Shown here one piece after another: positions 10,094-20,895 of a DNA stretch of 64,000 nucleotides. The stretch comes from Plantago ovata (lineage: Eukaryota; Streptophyta; Magnoliopsida; Lamiales; Plantaginaceae). The stretch spans positions 64,852,899-64,916,898 of the forward strand of contig CM051457.1 of the NCBI GenBank assembly GCA_028274465.1, written 5' to 3'. The position numbers and the translations under genes are program-made. Under the pieces are notes generated by a model. It worked only from the letters and a program-made list of their open reading frames with translations. It searched no databases and was not told the DNA's origin. Positions within the stretch are counted from its first letter, which is position 1; each line of letters starts with the position of its first letter.

Positions 10094-12252
10094 CTAGCTC
10101 TTCTTCTTGAGGGTACTAGATTTCCCCTTCATGGACCTTCTCCTCATGCCACGAACTTGTGAATAAGAATGAACATAGACAGCAAGACCACAGTAGTTAA
10201 TAGTGTGAGAAACATTGAAATGATCAGGTGGATCATATATGGCTTGAAACACATGTCGCTTGCCATCCACCTCAATGGTGCAAGTCCTTCGGTAGATGTC
10301 TATCACGGAGCGTAGTTTGGTCAAAAACGTTCGCCCCAATAGAACAACATCCCTCATCCCAGGTGTAGACGCCGGCATAACTACAAAATTGGTGTATACA
10401 GAAGCTTCACCAATCTTAACCTATACGTTCTTCACAACGCCTTCGGATCTCACAAAGGATCCATCGGCCAGTTCCACAATAGCCTTATGCTCAGATAGTT
10501 TTCCAAGGCTACTCTTCTCAAACACATTCATCGGGAGCACATTAGAGTAGGATCCCGTGTCTAGTGTAGCAAGAACATCTTCAAGTTCACCAATCCCGAC
10601 CTTAACATCGAAAGTTTGAGGGAGTGGTTCGGAATCCTCTTGCTCCTCTTCACTTTCATCAGTACCAAGGTCCTTCTCTTCTTCCTTGGCTAGTGGGGGT
10701 CCTTCATGCTAGCAACACTCACACTTAGCAACCTTCTTGATGGTGATTTCAACAGGTAGATCACCCACCAAGGTAATGGACATCGACTTCTCAGTGTTGC
10801 TAGGCAGCTTGCCTTGCTCCCTACTTGCTCCTTGGTCAATCAACTCTTGCATCTTTTGATGGGCAAGCCTAGTGCTCTCTTCCAATCGATCAAGCCTCGC
10901 CCTAGTCTTCTCAGAATCTTCTTCATAACGTTTGAGAAAACTTTTGGTGTGATCAACCATCTTTTGTAATATCTCCATTAGTAGAGTTGTCTTCGACTTC
11001 GGTTGCTCTTTCGGAGCGGGATTTTCGCAGTGATCATTACCATAGTTAAGCCTACTACGGTCTTGGTTAGGGCCATAAGTTTGGCTAGCGGTGCATATCC
11101 TTGATTGTTTCGGAACCCTCTTCTCCAAAATCCACCTCAAGGATTCCTACCGTCTTGTCCGTAGCTAGCTTCTTGAGTACCAAATTTCGTAGCAAAGGCT
11201 TCCTCTTCGCCTCCTTGAACCCAGTTGCCATCATCATATGCAAGCTCCGATCTACACATATGATCCCCATGCCCATAGTTCTTGCATATTCGGCAAACTT
11301 CGTTTGACACAGATGTTCCAGTGGCGCTCTTGAGGACTTTCTTCAATTCGTTGGTAAAGCACTCGAATCGATCCCCATTCCCCCCATACATAGGGGCTTC
11401 TTGAGTAGGTGGAGCTTCAGGTCCACGTCTCCTAACCATTTCTCTTGGGTCCTTGAATTGCGGCCCCTTAGCAAGCCTTTCAAAAACCGCCCAGACGGCT
11501 TCCGCGGTTTCTTCCCAAATATTGCCACGGCATTGGAAATCCACCACTTGTTGGTTCTCGAACGTTAGTCCATTGTAGAAGTGTTGGACTAGATCCGAAA
11601 GCTCAAAACCATGGTGAGGGCACTTGTTCATGAGGTCTTAGAACCTCTCAAACGCGGTGTAGATGGTCTCATCATAGTCTTGTTTGAACCCAGTGATTTG
11701 CGCCTTCAGCGCGGTAGTCAAGGTGTGAGGGAAGTATTTTTCCATGAAAGATGAAAAAACCATCTCCCAAGTGTCCAGCGAGCCCGCCGGTAGAGAACTC
11801 AATCATGACTTGGCTCTGTCGCTAAGCCCCATAGCAAAAACCTTCATCCTCAACTCATCCGTTGTTATTTCAGCTCCGGGTCGTGGGAGTTGGTTGACGA
11901 AATCATCGATATCGTGCAAGTACCCCATCACATCTTCCCTTGCTAAGCCATAGAACCTCGGAAGTTGTTGGAACGCGTGGTTCTTGATTTCCAGATCTCG
12001 AGTTGCAGACGAAATAACAATCGCCGGTCCCCTCATACGATCCTTGGAGGGTTGAACCCATGCTTTCAGTGGTCTAGCTTCTGCCATTCCGTCGATTTCC
12101 TTGAAAAGACTGTGTAGAGATTCAGAGAAATCGGTATCCTCTATTTCCTTTAGTTCACGCCTTCGAAGTAGTCGCCTTCTTTGGTGGTAGACTCTGTCGA
12201 TCTCAGCAATTGAATCAGCAAGCGGTGTTCCTCTAGATCGTGTATGCCGCAT
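10094..12252 (-). pseudogene. Athila-type gag and protease, broken
   Basis: Gag starts at 12252 (MRHTRSRGTP...) and contains the retrotransposon gag core ('YLHDIDDFVNQLP'), then a zinc knuckle CRICKNYGHGDHMC (CX2CX4HX4C, near 11275-11320) for RNA packaging. A coiled-coil-like stretch follows (10709-11000). The aspartic protease has DTGS in 'ATLDTGSYSNVLP' (near 10545-10570) and ends with 'VVLLGRTFLTKL' and a basic tail at 10094. Breaks seen: TGA near 11804 (after AKS, likely from TGG), TAA near 11641, TGA near 11137, at least one frame change near 11100, and TAG near 10709. The protein stops before any reverse transcriptase. Many related Athila proteases have DLGAS here; this one keeps the classical DTG. 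Confidence 0.8.
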
Positions 12253-12376
12253 ACACTATCTGTAACAAGCTAGAAAAGGAGTATCAGAGAGAGATTAAAT
12301 AGGAAAATAAAAACTACTAGAACTAGGAATTGAATGTTGAAAATATAAAAAAGCTAAACAGAAAAAAGGAGTATAG

Positions 12377-12394
12377 TCCCCGGCAACGGCGCCA
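12377..12394 (-). promoter_or_regulatory. primer binding site (tRNA-Asp) of G1
   Basis: Minus strand TGGCGCCGTTGCCGGGGA, complementary to the 3' end of plant tRNA-Asp, three bases inside the 5' LTR. It primes minus-strand DNA synthesis. Confidence 0.9.
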
Positions 12395-12397
12395 ATT

Positions 12398-13529
12398 TGA
12401 TGAACGGGTTTAGAACTTGTCAGATTCTAGTTAATCAAATAAATTTTTATTTAGCCAAAGGCAATTCAAAACTACAACGAAAACCGTAGTGTAGGAGTAA
12501 AATAACCTCGAGTGTCGATCTCTAAGGACTATAACTAGCTTTATCTAATCTAACTTAAGAATATAAAATGAACAAACTACTTAGCAATGGTTTTTCTTAT
12601 CAGATAATGGAGGCTGGTGATAGTATGATCATTCAAAGCATAGCAGGTTAATAATCATGCATGAAGTATCCGGTTTTGCATAGAGATCTTTGATCAATGA
12701 ATTGTCCAATTGTGTTCCGTTATTATTCAACACCACGAAGATAGAGGTTTTTGATAGATCAAAGAAATAAAGCAATAACTCAAAGTATAATGCGCGATAT
12801 AGCCATTAGCATAATTATTAACCCTTCGCCAACGAGAAGTTTAGCTACTCATAGATGTCATGCAATCAACAGAAATCATAGCAAGATTGAATGAAAACAT
12901 GTTGAAAGATATATAAATATAAATAGAAAAACTGTAAGATACAATGTTTCCGAAGGTTGTCAATCTCCGAAGAATCGCGATCTTACAAGCTCCAAAACGA
13001 TAAGAAAAAGTATCTCCTAAGCTAAGAATCCCCAGAACAGGCTCTGGAGAATTCCTACCTAAAACTAATGAGAAAGGTGAGAGAAAAGGTCTGGAAAAGT
13101 ATGAGAAACGGAGAAAACTGAGAAACTATATATAGTGATTCGGTAGGTGTGGGGCGAGTCGCCCCACACACCGGGAGGTTCTGGCGGCTGGAAACGCGTT
13201 TTCGATGCGTTTTTGGATTTCTTTTCCTTTTCGGACTCGGTTTTTGCCTTCTAGTGACCTTTTAGCCTTTAGACTCGACCCCTAGACTTCAAATCCTATC
13301 CGGAATCTTCGAGATACTCCAATTAGGCCTTCGGAACACCAATTCCTTGTCTACTTCAATATAATTGCCCGGGAAACCTCGTTTTTCACCCAAAACCTGT
13401 AAAATACAAACTAAAGGGAAACGTGACACTATTCTAATAAAATGCACTAAAATATAGCTAAATTAACATAGAGGATAGCTAAATTGGTGAAAAAAGACTC
13501 GAATGAAAGTGTAAAATATACGTTCATCA
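12398..13529 (-). repeat. G1 5' LTR
   Basis: 1132 bp, TGATGAACG...CGTTCATCA. It holds a single GC palindrome (13149-13167) upstream of the TATA sequence (minus strand 13135-13126), where the 3' LTR has a tandem series. Confidence 0.92.
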
Positions 13530-14179
13530 GTTGACACACTTCAACTCTTTGTCGGATGACCTCTATTTATAGTGCATCAAGGGAGCCGTTTGAATTTCAA
13601 ATTCTAAGGCTTTGTTCCTTAAGATGTCACTATCTTGCTTTTGTACTTTCAGCAACGTCCTTCATTTGTCTTCTAGTCTTCATGTTCTTCGCATGCTTAC
13701 TTTGCATTTAATGTTCCTCTGAATGGAATTCAAATGTGAATGTTGGAGCCAAGATGCAAGTACTTTCAGCAAGGAGGTCACATATGTATTTCAACAAGCA
13801 GTCAGTCTCAGTTTCAGCAAACACAACCTACTCTGTCATATAGATTTTCACTTATGCGAGCTGTTGCTGAAATTTCCACTTTCTGAGCAACATGTGCCTT
13901 TGTAAATACCATTCTCAGAAATCTTCTTAAGTCTTCAGTCTTCGAATCTTCAAGTTTCTGAGTGTATCTAGTGCTTCAAGAGTTCATTTGTAAAACCAAA
14001 GTACATCATCAGCAAACTAAAGCACCTAACTAGTACCTACACTAAGTCTTCAGCAAACGTTCCTCTTTTACAATGTCCTTAAAATTATAAATTCCTATGG
14101 ATCTTAAGAGTACTAGTTACTGGACTTTCCTTAATTTAGCATGGTTAATTGCTCATCAAAATTTACAAGTTTCCCAATA
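13530..14179 (-). repeat. S-family copia 3' LTR, remainder, of left-arm element
   Basis: Continues the LTR interrupted by G1 (matches 7174-7875 of the solo LTR). It ends CCCAATA where the family ends CCTAACA, so its terminal dinucleotide has decayed. Confidence 0.85.
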
Positions 14180-14195
14180 AATTTCCCCCTTTTTG
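14180..14195 (-). promoter_or_regulatory. PPT of left-arm S element
   Basis: Minus strand CAAAAAGGGGGAAATT, directly next to the LTR. A similar AAGGGGGAA tract occurs upstream of ORF3 in both arms (near 30390 and 37261). Several PPT-like tracts per element is a trait I recall for Sireviruses. Confidence 0.8.
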
Positions 14196-14440
14196 ATGTC
14201 AGCAATCCATGGCTAAATTAATTGTTACCCTTTTAGAGGTTTCTGATGTTGAATAAATCAGTTGATTAATGCAAGCATACTTGAATAATAAAACAGTAAG
14301 CATAAGTAGTTTGCATAATCAAAAACCAATAAGAGTCAAAAGTTTATTGCTGATATTTATCTTTCAGTAAGTTTACAAGAAAGTTCAGAGATAACTTCAA
14401 AACTCAACAAACAAAACAAACAAAGTTTTTTACAAGGGAC
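14196..14440. other. noncoding spacer between ORF3 and PPT
   Basis: No gene. Minus-strand 3' untranslated part of the S element, with several CAGCAA/CAGTAAG words. Confidence 0.5.
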
Positions 14441-17400
14441 TTAAGCTATTCCAGCAGAAGATTTCCTAAGAATCTCCCTTACGCTCTTCTCAGCAAGAGC
14501 AGAGAATTCAACACAGTCTTTCTCGTAATCTTCAAGTAGCTTACGGACTTCAAGTTGAATAATCCTTGCATTCTTGCAGGCAGTATAATGATGGTTTTCA
14601 CCATTCATTTCTTTGTAGTGAAGTACCCACAAGTGCATGCCCCAATTGCTAGCATGGAGAAGTTGAGTATCTAAAATTCCCTTGTTGGAATGAATCTTTC
14701 TTAACCAGAGAAGATCTTCTTCTTGATCCTTAGCAGTGAGATAAAAATACTCATAAGGAATCAAGCCATATTTCTTCTTGGACTTCTTGGTTAAAGGATC
14801 ACTGTAGTAAGCAACATCTATCGGTTTGATTAAATCGGGCTCTTGTTTTATATTCTTGCCGATAGAAGTTCTTCTTACTAAGATCTCCAAGTTCAGCCAT
14901 TTTGCAGCAATGTTCCTTGGGTAGGGAGGAAGATCCCTTTCTTTTCTTTGCACTTTCAAATTCAATCCAAGTATACATTTGATTAAGTATAGCAGTTGGA
15001 AAGAAATCATTGGCCAAAAGATCTTCCAGCTTTATGACCCAGCAACCATGTAGGTTTCTCATCACATTCTGAGTTGTTTCCTCATTGTTGGTCTTTGTAT
15101 ATTCAATGTCAGTGCCAATTGCAATGCTGGCTAGCCTCTTTTCTTCCTGTCTTTGCCTTCTTCTTCTTGACTTAGCATTTTCTTGATCTCTTGCTGAAGA
15201 TCTTGAGTCAGAAGAGACGTGTTTGGATTGGTCAAATGGAGTTAAGGAAGAAATAGGCTTAGCTCTTATAGCTTGAGCTATTGTTTGTCATCATCATTAT
15301 CATCATCTTCATTCAAATTTTGATGACTCTCAGTGTGACAGTATTCTTGAGTTTCAACAGAAGTTCTTCTCCTTTTTGGATTTGTTGAACTTCTCTCAGA
15401 ATCTGTTTCAACTCGTTTCTTAGAACTTTGTTCTTTTTCAGCAAGAGGTTCTCTGGGAGGTGGACCAGGCAGTATCAATGGCGCTTCAGCAGAGGGTTTC
15501 TTTGATCTTGAAGACTTTCTTTGTCTATCTTCCCCCTTAGACATGGATTACATCATCGGTCGGATGTGTAGAGAGAAAAACTCATTGTAATTTTCAGCAA
15601 GAGTACTTAGGCTGTTGCATTTGAGAATTATGCCTTGCTCATCACTGGTTAGCTTGGACAGTTCTTCCTTAATACAAGCCAAGTTCTCCTCATGTCTGCG
15701 CTCATTGTCGACTTTTTCTTCAATGAAAGCCTAAGCCTTTTCCAATGCACTTTTAGCAAGTTTGAGTGCTTGACTAACATCTTCTTCATAGCTTTTGTGA
15801 TGTAGACTAATATCTTTCTGAGCTATGGTAAGTGAAGTAGTGCATTTCAGCACTGTAGCCAATATTTTGCCAATGTCAAGCAGACTCTCAACAAGCAATG
15901 CATCATCCTCTTCTTGGCATGCTTTGTGAACAACCATTAGTGCCTTTATTCTAGGAGTAAAATCCTCAATGTTAGGAAACGACACTAGAGAGGGAGTAAG
16001 TGAATGAGCTTTGATCTCAGTAGCGAATTGATCATCATTTCTCAGCAAGCGACTTCTCTCAGCATCTCCTTCATCAGTTTGGAGAGATGGAGGAGGAATT
16101 GCAACCTCTGTGGGTTCAATTTTCTTTGTTCTTTCTTCTTCATTTGCTGAGATGTTAGATAGATCTTCTTCGTCATCAGATATGTCAAGGCCAGCAACCT
16201 TGGTTCCCAAATCTTTAGCTTCAGACACTTGTGGTTGAGTGGTTGCTGAGGGCAACTCTTTTGACTCAACAACTGGAGTTTCACCAGTAATAAGTGGAAG
16301 GGAGGAGACTTCCGTGTTGTTCACTCCTGAGGATTGAGCAATGTCTAGATTCTGCGTATGTCTAGTATGAATCTGTAGACTATTTTGGAGAGCTCTTTGA
16401 TAATCTTCATCACTTCCTTCATCTCAAAGGTTTGGATCAGTGACCTTAGCTTCGAGTAATGCTAACTCGGCATTAGAAAGCTTAGCTTTGCATAAGTGCA
16501 TTTCAGCACGCTTTCTGGCGTACTCTTCTTCAGTTACAGCAACTTGTTCAGTTGCTTGAGTACTTGTCTCAGCAGGAGCGGGAGTCGATTCTTGGTGATG
16601 ACTGGGAGTTTGGTCAGCTTGCTGATTATCAGTGTTTTGATTTTCAGTCTCAGCAACTGTTAGTTTTACTCCACCAGCATCAGGACTAGGACCTTGATTT
16701 TCATCATCATCGTCCTTGCTGTCCTTAGAACCTTTTCCTTCATCATCATCACTGGTATCCTTTGGGATATTTTCATCATCTTTTTCTTCATCATCGTCCG
16801 TTAGTATGACTAACTCGAGATGTTTGTACATAGCAGCACTTGTAACTTCCTCTTCTTTATTGATTTTGTGGGGATCAGCGACCACGGGTAAAAAGGAACC
16901 CTTGAGCATCATAGCTTGTTCAGCTGGAGAGGCACTCTTGAATTTCGCTTTCATATTTTCTCTGATTAGAGCAATCAGATTTGAGCTCATTAGCTGAGAA
17001 TATGTAAGCTCTTCTGGAAGTATTGAGTGTACAAATGTCTCGAGTCTCAGTAAAGAGATTCTATTTTTCTCATTGGACAGACGAAGGTGAAGATCGGAAA
17101 AGTCCATCCTTCTATACCGTTGCCAGTTGCTGACAGACTTAGCAACTCTGGTCAAGGTATTCTTTTTGAAGTTTGAGTAGAGTTCTTCTGAACTAACTTC
17201 AAGATCTTCAGTGATGTGAACCACTTCAGTAGTCTCCTTTTGAGCCTGAAAGAGAGTAAAGTTAAGTTCAGGAAGGTTTTGGAAAATAGTTTTAGAGTCT
17301 AAAACTGTAACATGATTTACCTGCTGATGTTCAGCACACTCATGTTGCACACTTAGTTGTGCTGGTACTATTTCCATTGCTTCAGGAGCTTGGGCAGCAT

Positions 17401-18789
17401 CCTTGAATAGTACATCCTGAAATAACTTTATATTAGATACAAGTACTAAGTTTTCAAACTTAGTAGTTTTACCAAAACTTTCATCTACGTGCTGAACAGG
17501 AGTTGTGGATTCTGGTGCGGAAGTTTCAGCAATCTTCTGACTTGTATCTTGAGAAGTCTGTAAAGAAACAATTACATTAGCTAAAGGTAAAGTTTCAGAT
17601 AGTGAAGTTTTGCTTATATCTGAGTTAACTACCTGCTGAAGAAGGGCAGGTGTTGATTCAGTCCTTTCAGCAAAGATAGCAGCTTCATTATCTGGGACAT
17701 GTTCTTCAACAGACTTCTTTTCATGCTCTAGTTGAGAAGGCTGTGCATATTCAGCAATCTCCCTTGTCTCTGAAATGACAAGTTGAGCAGAGACATCTTG
17801 ACCTATAAGTTCACTACTTGTCGTGAACATATCTACTGACTTGTTGGAGTTGTCTTCAATCTCCAAGTCAGCACTAGTTGAACTTTGTCAATAGAGGTCA
17901 AAGGTGAACTAGGTCTATTATTCTCAGTATCTTGAGATGCGTTGTCAAATACTGTCTCTTGTTGTGTTTCAGAAACCTATGGGACTTGAACCATTGCAGT
18001 CTCAGCAATTGGTTCTTCAGCGATTGCAACTTCAGCAATTTCTGGGACCGGATTAGTTGCTTGTTCAACAACTATTTCTTCAGCAACATTTTCAGCAAAT
18101 GCAGCTCTTCTCAAGTCTGCAGCAATATTACTTGCTGGTTCCAGAGTGTTGTCATCAAAATTATCTACAATGTAGATATCGGGGATTTGGGCAGGATTTT
18201 CATTTCCACTGCCATTTGGTCTTGCATCAGCAGATGTATCAACGTTAGGTTGATTGTTGAAGGCTTCTGCAAACACTTCAACATTGCTGAAGGCTTCTGC
18301 AAACACTTCAACAACATCTACTGCAGTGGCTTACATTTCAGCAACCACTGGATCATCATCTAGTATGTCATGGACAATTGGAACTGACTTATGTGCCGTT
18401 GTTTTCTTTCTTGGGTAAGTCTTTGTCCGTTTCTTCGTAGGAATAGGATCAGCTGATGACGCTGCAGTTTGAGTGTCATCATCAACTTTAGTCTTTTTCT
18501 TCTTAGATTTCTCACTGGGTGCATTAGTTTCAGCAACCGCAGTGGCTTCAGCAGCAACATTTGCAGCTATTGCATTCTGAGGAACATTTGCAGCTGTTGT
18601 ATACTTACCTTGCTGACCAACATTTGCAGCTGTTGCACTCATGGACTGATTATCAGCCTCAGCAACATTTGCAGCTGTTGTATACCTATCTTGCTGACCA
18701 ATATTTACAACATTTGTAGCTGTTGTCTTCTTTGACTTCTTGTCAGCAACCTTAGGTCCATTATGCTTGTAGAAGGCTCTTCCCACATT
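14441..18789 (-). pseudogene. S-element ORF3, C-terminal portion (left arm)
   Basis: Downstream-of-pol ORF, read right to left, continuing from 28936 across element C. Open stretches: 18786-18331, 18306-17977, 17866-16424 (480 codons), 16324-15731, 15544-15278 and 15010-14441. Composition is unusual: runs of A, V, E and Q with repeated V-A-E units, an acidic D/E tract (16650-16800), then a charged K/R/S segment and a less biased C-terminal region with 'YEYFYLTAKDQEEDLLWLRKI'. No known domain recognised. Position matches the env-like ORF of Sireviruses, but I see no convincing signal peptide or membrane segment. Several stops and frameshifts. The right-arm copy (56077-58384) aligns to its first part. 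Confidence 0.65.
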
Positions 18790-18794
18790 GCATA

Positions 18795-20881
18795 TGTAAG
18801 AAACTACGGTCAGAGTTACCCCTAGGGTACGCAGCAGAATTTCAAAAATTTTCTTAACATACAGGTTAATTGATTATGCATATGTCGTATATATATAAAC
18901 ACGTCAATTAGAAGACTAACCTTACTTCCAAAGCAGCTTCCAAGTCTTCGTAATATTCCGGTGTATGTTCTCCTTCGTCGAAGTCGAAGATATCTACAAT
19001 ACTCCTTATATCTGCAAGACAATAAGAGTTAGTTTCCAGCTCCTAGAACCTCAACCTTGGTATCCACGGATGAACAGCCTATCGGAAGAATGCTAGGATA
19101 TTCTTTGTGTGACCAAGAAGACGGGGCGACAATTCCTCCGGCAGAGGTGGCGCGCGCGTGGGTGGCTAAGGGAGGAGGGGAGAGCTTTTATTTTCTCTAA
19201 GAAAACTGGGTAGAATAACTGTGAAAGTCTATGTCTGAAACTGTGTGTCAAAAGCTCTCTAATAGTCCACTACATATAGTAGTCTATAGAACCCTAAAGC
19301 ATAAGCAATTAGACTTCGTAAAGGAATAAGAATCTAATTCTTATCGCACAAGGAAACCAATATCCAGTCTAGATTCATTCCCAATCAAATTAAAACTCAA
19401 TCAGGAAAATCTAACTTATCCCTTGGACTTCTAATAGAGGAAGGAGTCGAACTCCTTCCCCTTATCCATCATGCGCGCGCGCGCCTTGTCCTACGGGAGG
19501 TGGGTCCCGATTTTGGGACCCACTTATATTTCTAAGGCAATTCAAACTCCAAGTAGATTTTGCCCAAGTGCATATGTTAATTATAAATTAACATACCTTT
19601 CAAATCAAACCTCCATTATATTTCCTAAATATAATCTTTAATTGTATTTACATAAAATACAATTAATTATCCAATTCAATTAATAATTCCAAATCATTAA
19701 TTGAGCCATGAAATATTATAATTAATTCCAAATCAATTATAATCCATCAATCACAATTAATTCCAAATTAATTGCGATTCCATCTTCAAGGATATCCTGA
19801 TAGACTGAATCACCACATAGTGTGACCCATAGGGTCTCACCGTATTAAGCAAGTCCTAGACTAGGCAACATGGAATTCCTAGACGGTTCCATTTGCAATA
19901 TTAATACGTGAGGACGTTTGAGAGGTTTCTCAAAGCTAACCCTTTCGTTGCGAAGCCTGTCGCGCTCAACGCGGCGATGGTAACGTCCCTTCATCTGACT
20001 TGCTCGAATGTATCTACGATCGATGAAGTGTCTATCCCAATAATACATCCACGGGCGTCTCAGGGAGTTGCTTGGTTAAGATATACTTATGACCATCATA
20101 ATATATCATTTGCACTGGCCAGTGACTTTACCAATACAACTATGCAGACTATGAGCAGTGCTCTCCTGTGCTACACTTGAGAGATGAATCCTTCACAGAA
20201 TCAATTATCACCCCCATTTGTATTTAGCCATAATCCTGGATCGTGTCTTAGGTCAGCTGCTTGTTTAGAGCTGACATCGACGGGTCCACCAAGGATATGG
20301 GGCAACAAATGTGATGATAAAGTCCTGCAAAGTACAAAGGACGAATGGCATCACTTCGACAACTCACCGGTTCCCATAGACACTTCGGTGTAGAGTATAC
20401 ATCGATGGGAGTGTCCGGTGGGTACTTCCATTGTTCGATAAAGCTTCTTCGAACAACTATGCACAGTTATGGGAACGTTTATCGATTGTCCAACAATCCG
20501 TTCCGTGGCCGTGGGATCGGCTCACACTTGCTCCAACAAGTATAACCTCCACGCATACTAGTCTTGTCTAGTTCATTCAGACCCCCACATTCGAGATGAA
20601 CCTCGACTAGGGAGAGTTTGGGATAGATGATAACTCACATAGCTCCCACTATCTATGTGATCGGTCATCTATCCGAGGGGACATGTTTAATATCAATACA
20701 GACAGTAATAAAGATATGACTTGCTGCAGCCTGGTGTAATATAAATATGAAAGCGATACTCAATAGTAAAATGCAACAAACATATATAATATTACGTTGA
20801 CCTGTGTAATAGTACATATATGCCCTCTATAAGGGCACCATGCCCTTAGTAAGGACTGTCTCTAGGACATATACACTATCA
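18795..20881 (-). repeat. element C 3' LTR
   Basis: On the plus strand TGTAAGAAAC...ACACTATCA. Contains a (GC)n run near 19473 and a GTGGGTCCC inverted repeat (19500-19523). Short open frames inside it (19845-20545) recur in all three LTR copies but encode nothing recognisable. Confidence 0.93.
19500..19523. promoter_or_regulatory. inverted repeat with paired TCP-type sites
   Basis: GTGGGTCCC-N6-GGGACCCAC. Each half contains GGNCCCAC or its complement, the published consensus for class I TCP transcription factors. Present also at 27548-27571 and 59744-59767. That TCP proteins bind here is inference. Confidence 0.5.
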
Positions 20882-20892
20882 ATCTCCCACTT
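20882..20892 (-). promoter_or_regulatory. PPT of element C
   Basis: Minus strand AAGTGGGAGAT, directly abutting the 3' LTR. Confidence 0.75.
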
Positions 20893-20895
20893 GGA

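Larger units (their letters stand above)
5484..13534 (-). mobile_element. Athila-type Ty3/gypsy element G1 (gag-protease only), with TSD GTTGA
   Basis: Element proper 5489-13529, flanked by the 5-bp duplication GTTGA (5484-5488 and 13530-13534). Parts in coding (minus) order: 5' LTR 13529-12398, tRNA-Asp primer site 12394-12377, gag and protease 12252-10094, 3' UTR, PPT 8258-8248, 3' LTR 8247-5489. No reverse transcriptase, RNase H or integrase is present: protease is followed directly by the 3' UTR. It must have moved using enzymes from another element, or lost pol after insertion. A solo S LTR interrupts its 3' LTR. Confidence 0.92.

Noticed and set aside
10094-10560. Separate host aspartic protease gene
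   Set aside because: It follows gag on the same strand within one LTR-bounded element and is the retrotransposon protease.
19845-20545. Conserved short ORFs (67-90 codons) in the copia C LTRs, seen again at 27894-28594 and 58721-59421
   Set aside because: They recur because the LTR recurs; frames on both strands are open at once, the sequences show no family, and small changes between copies are not biased to third positions by eye.
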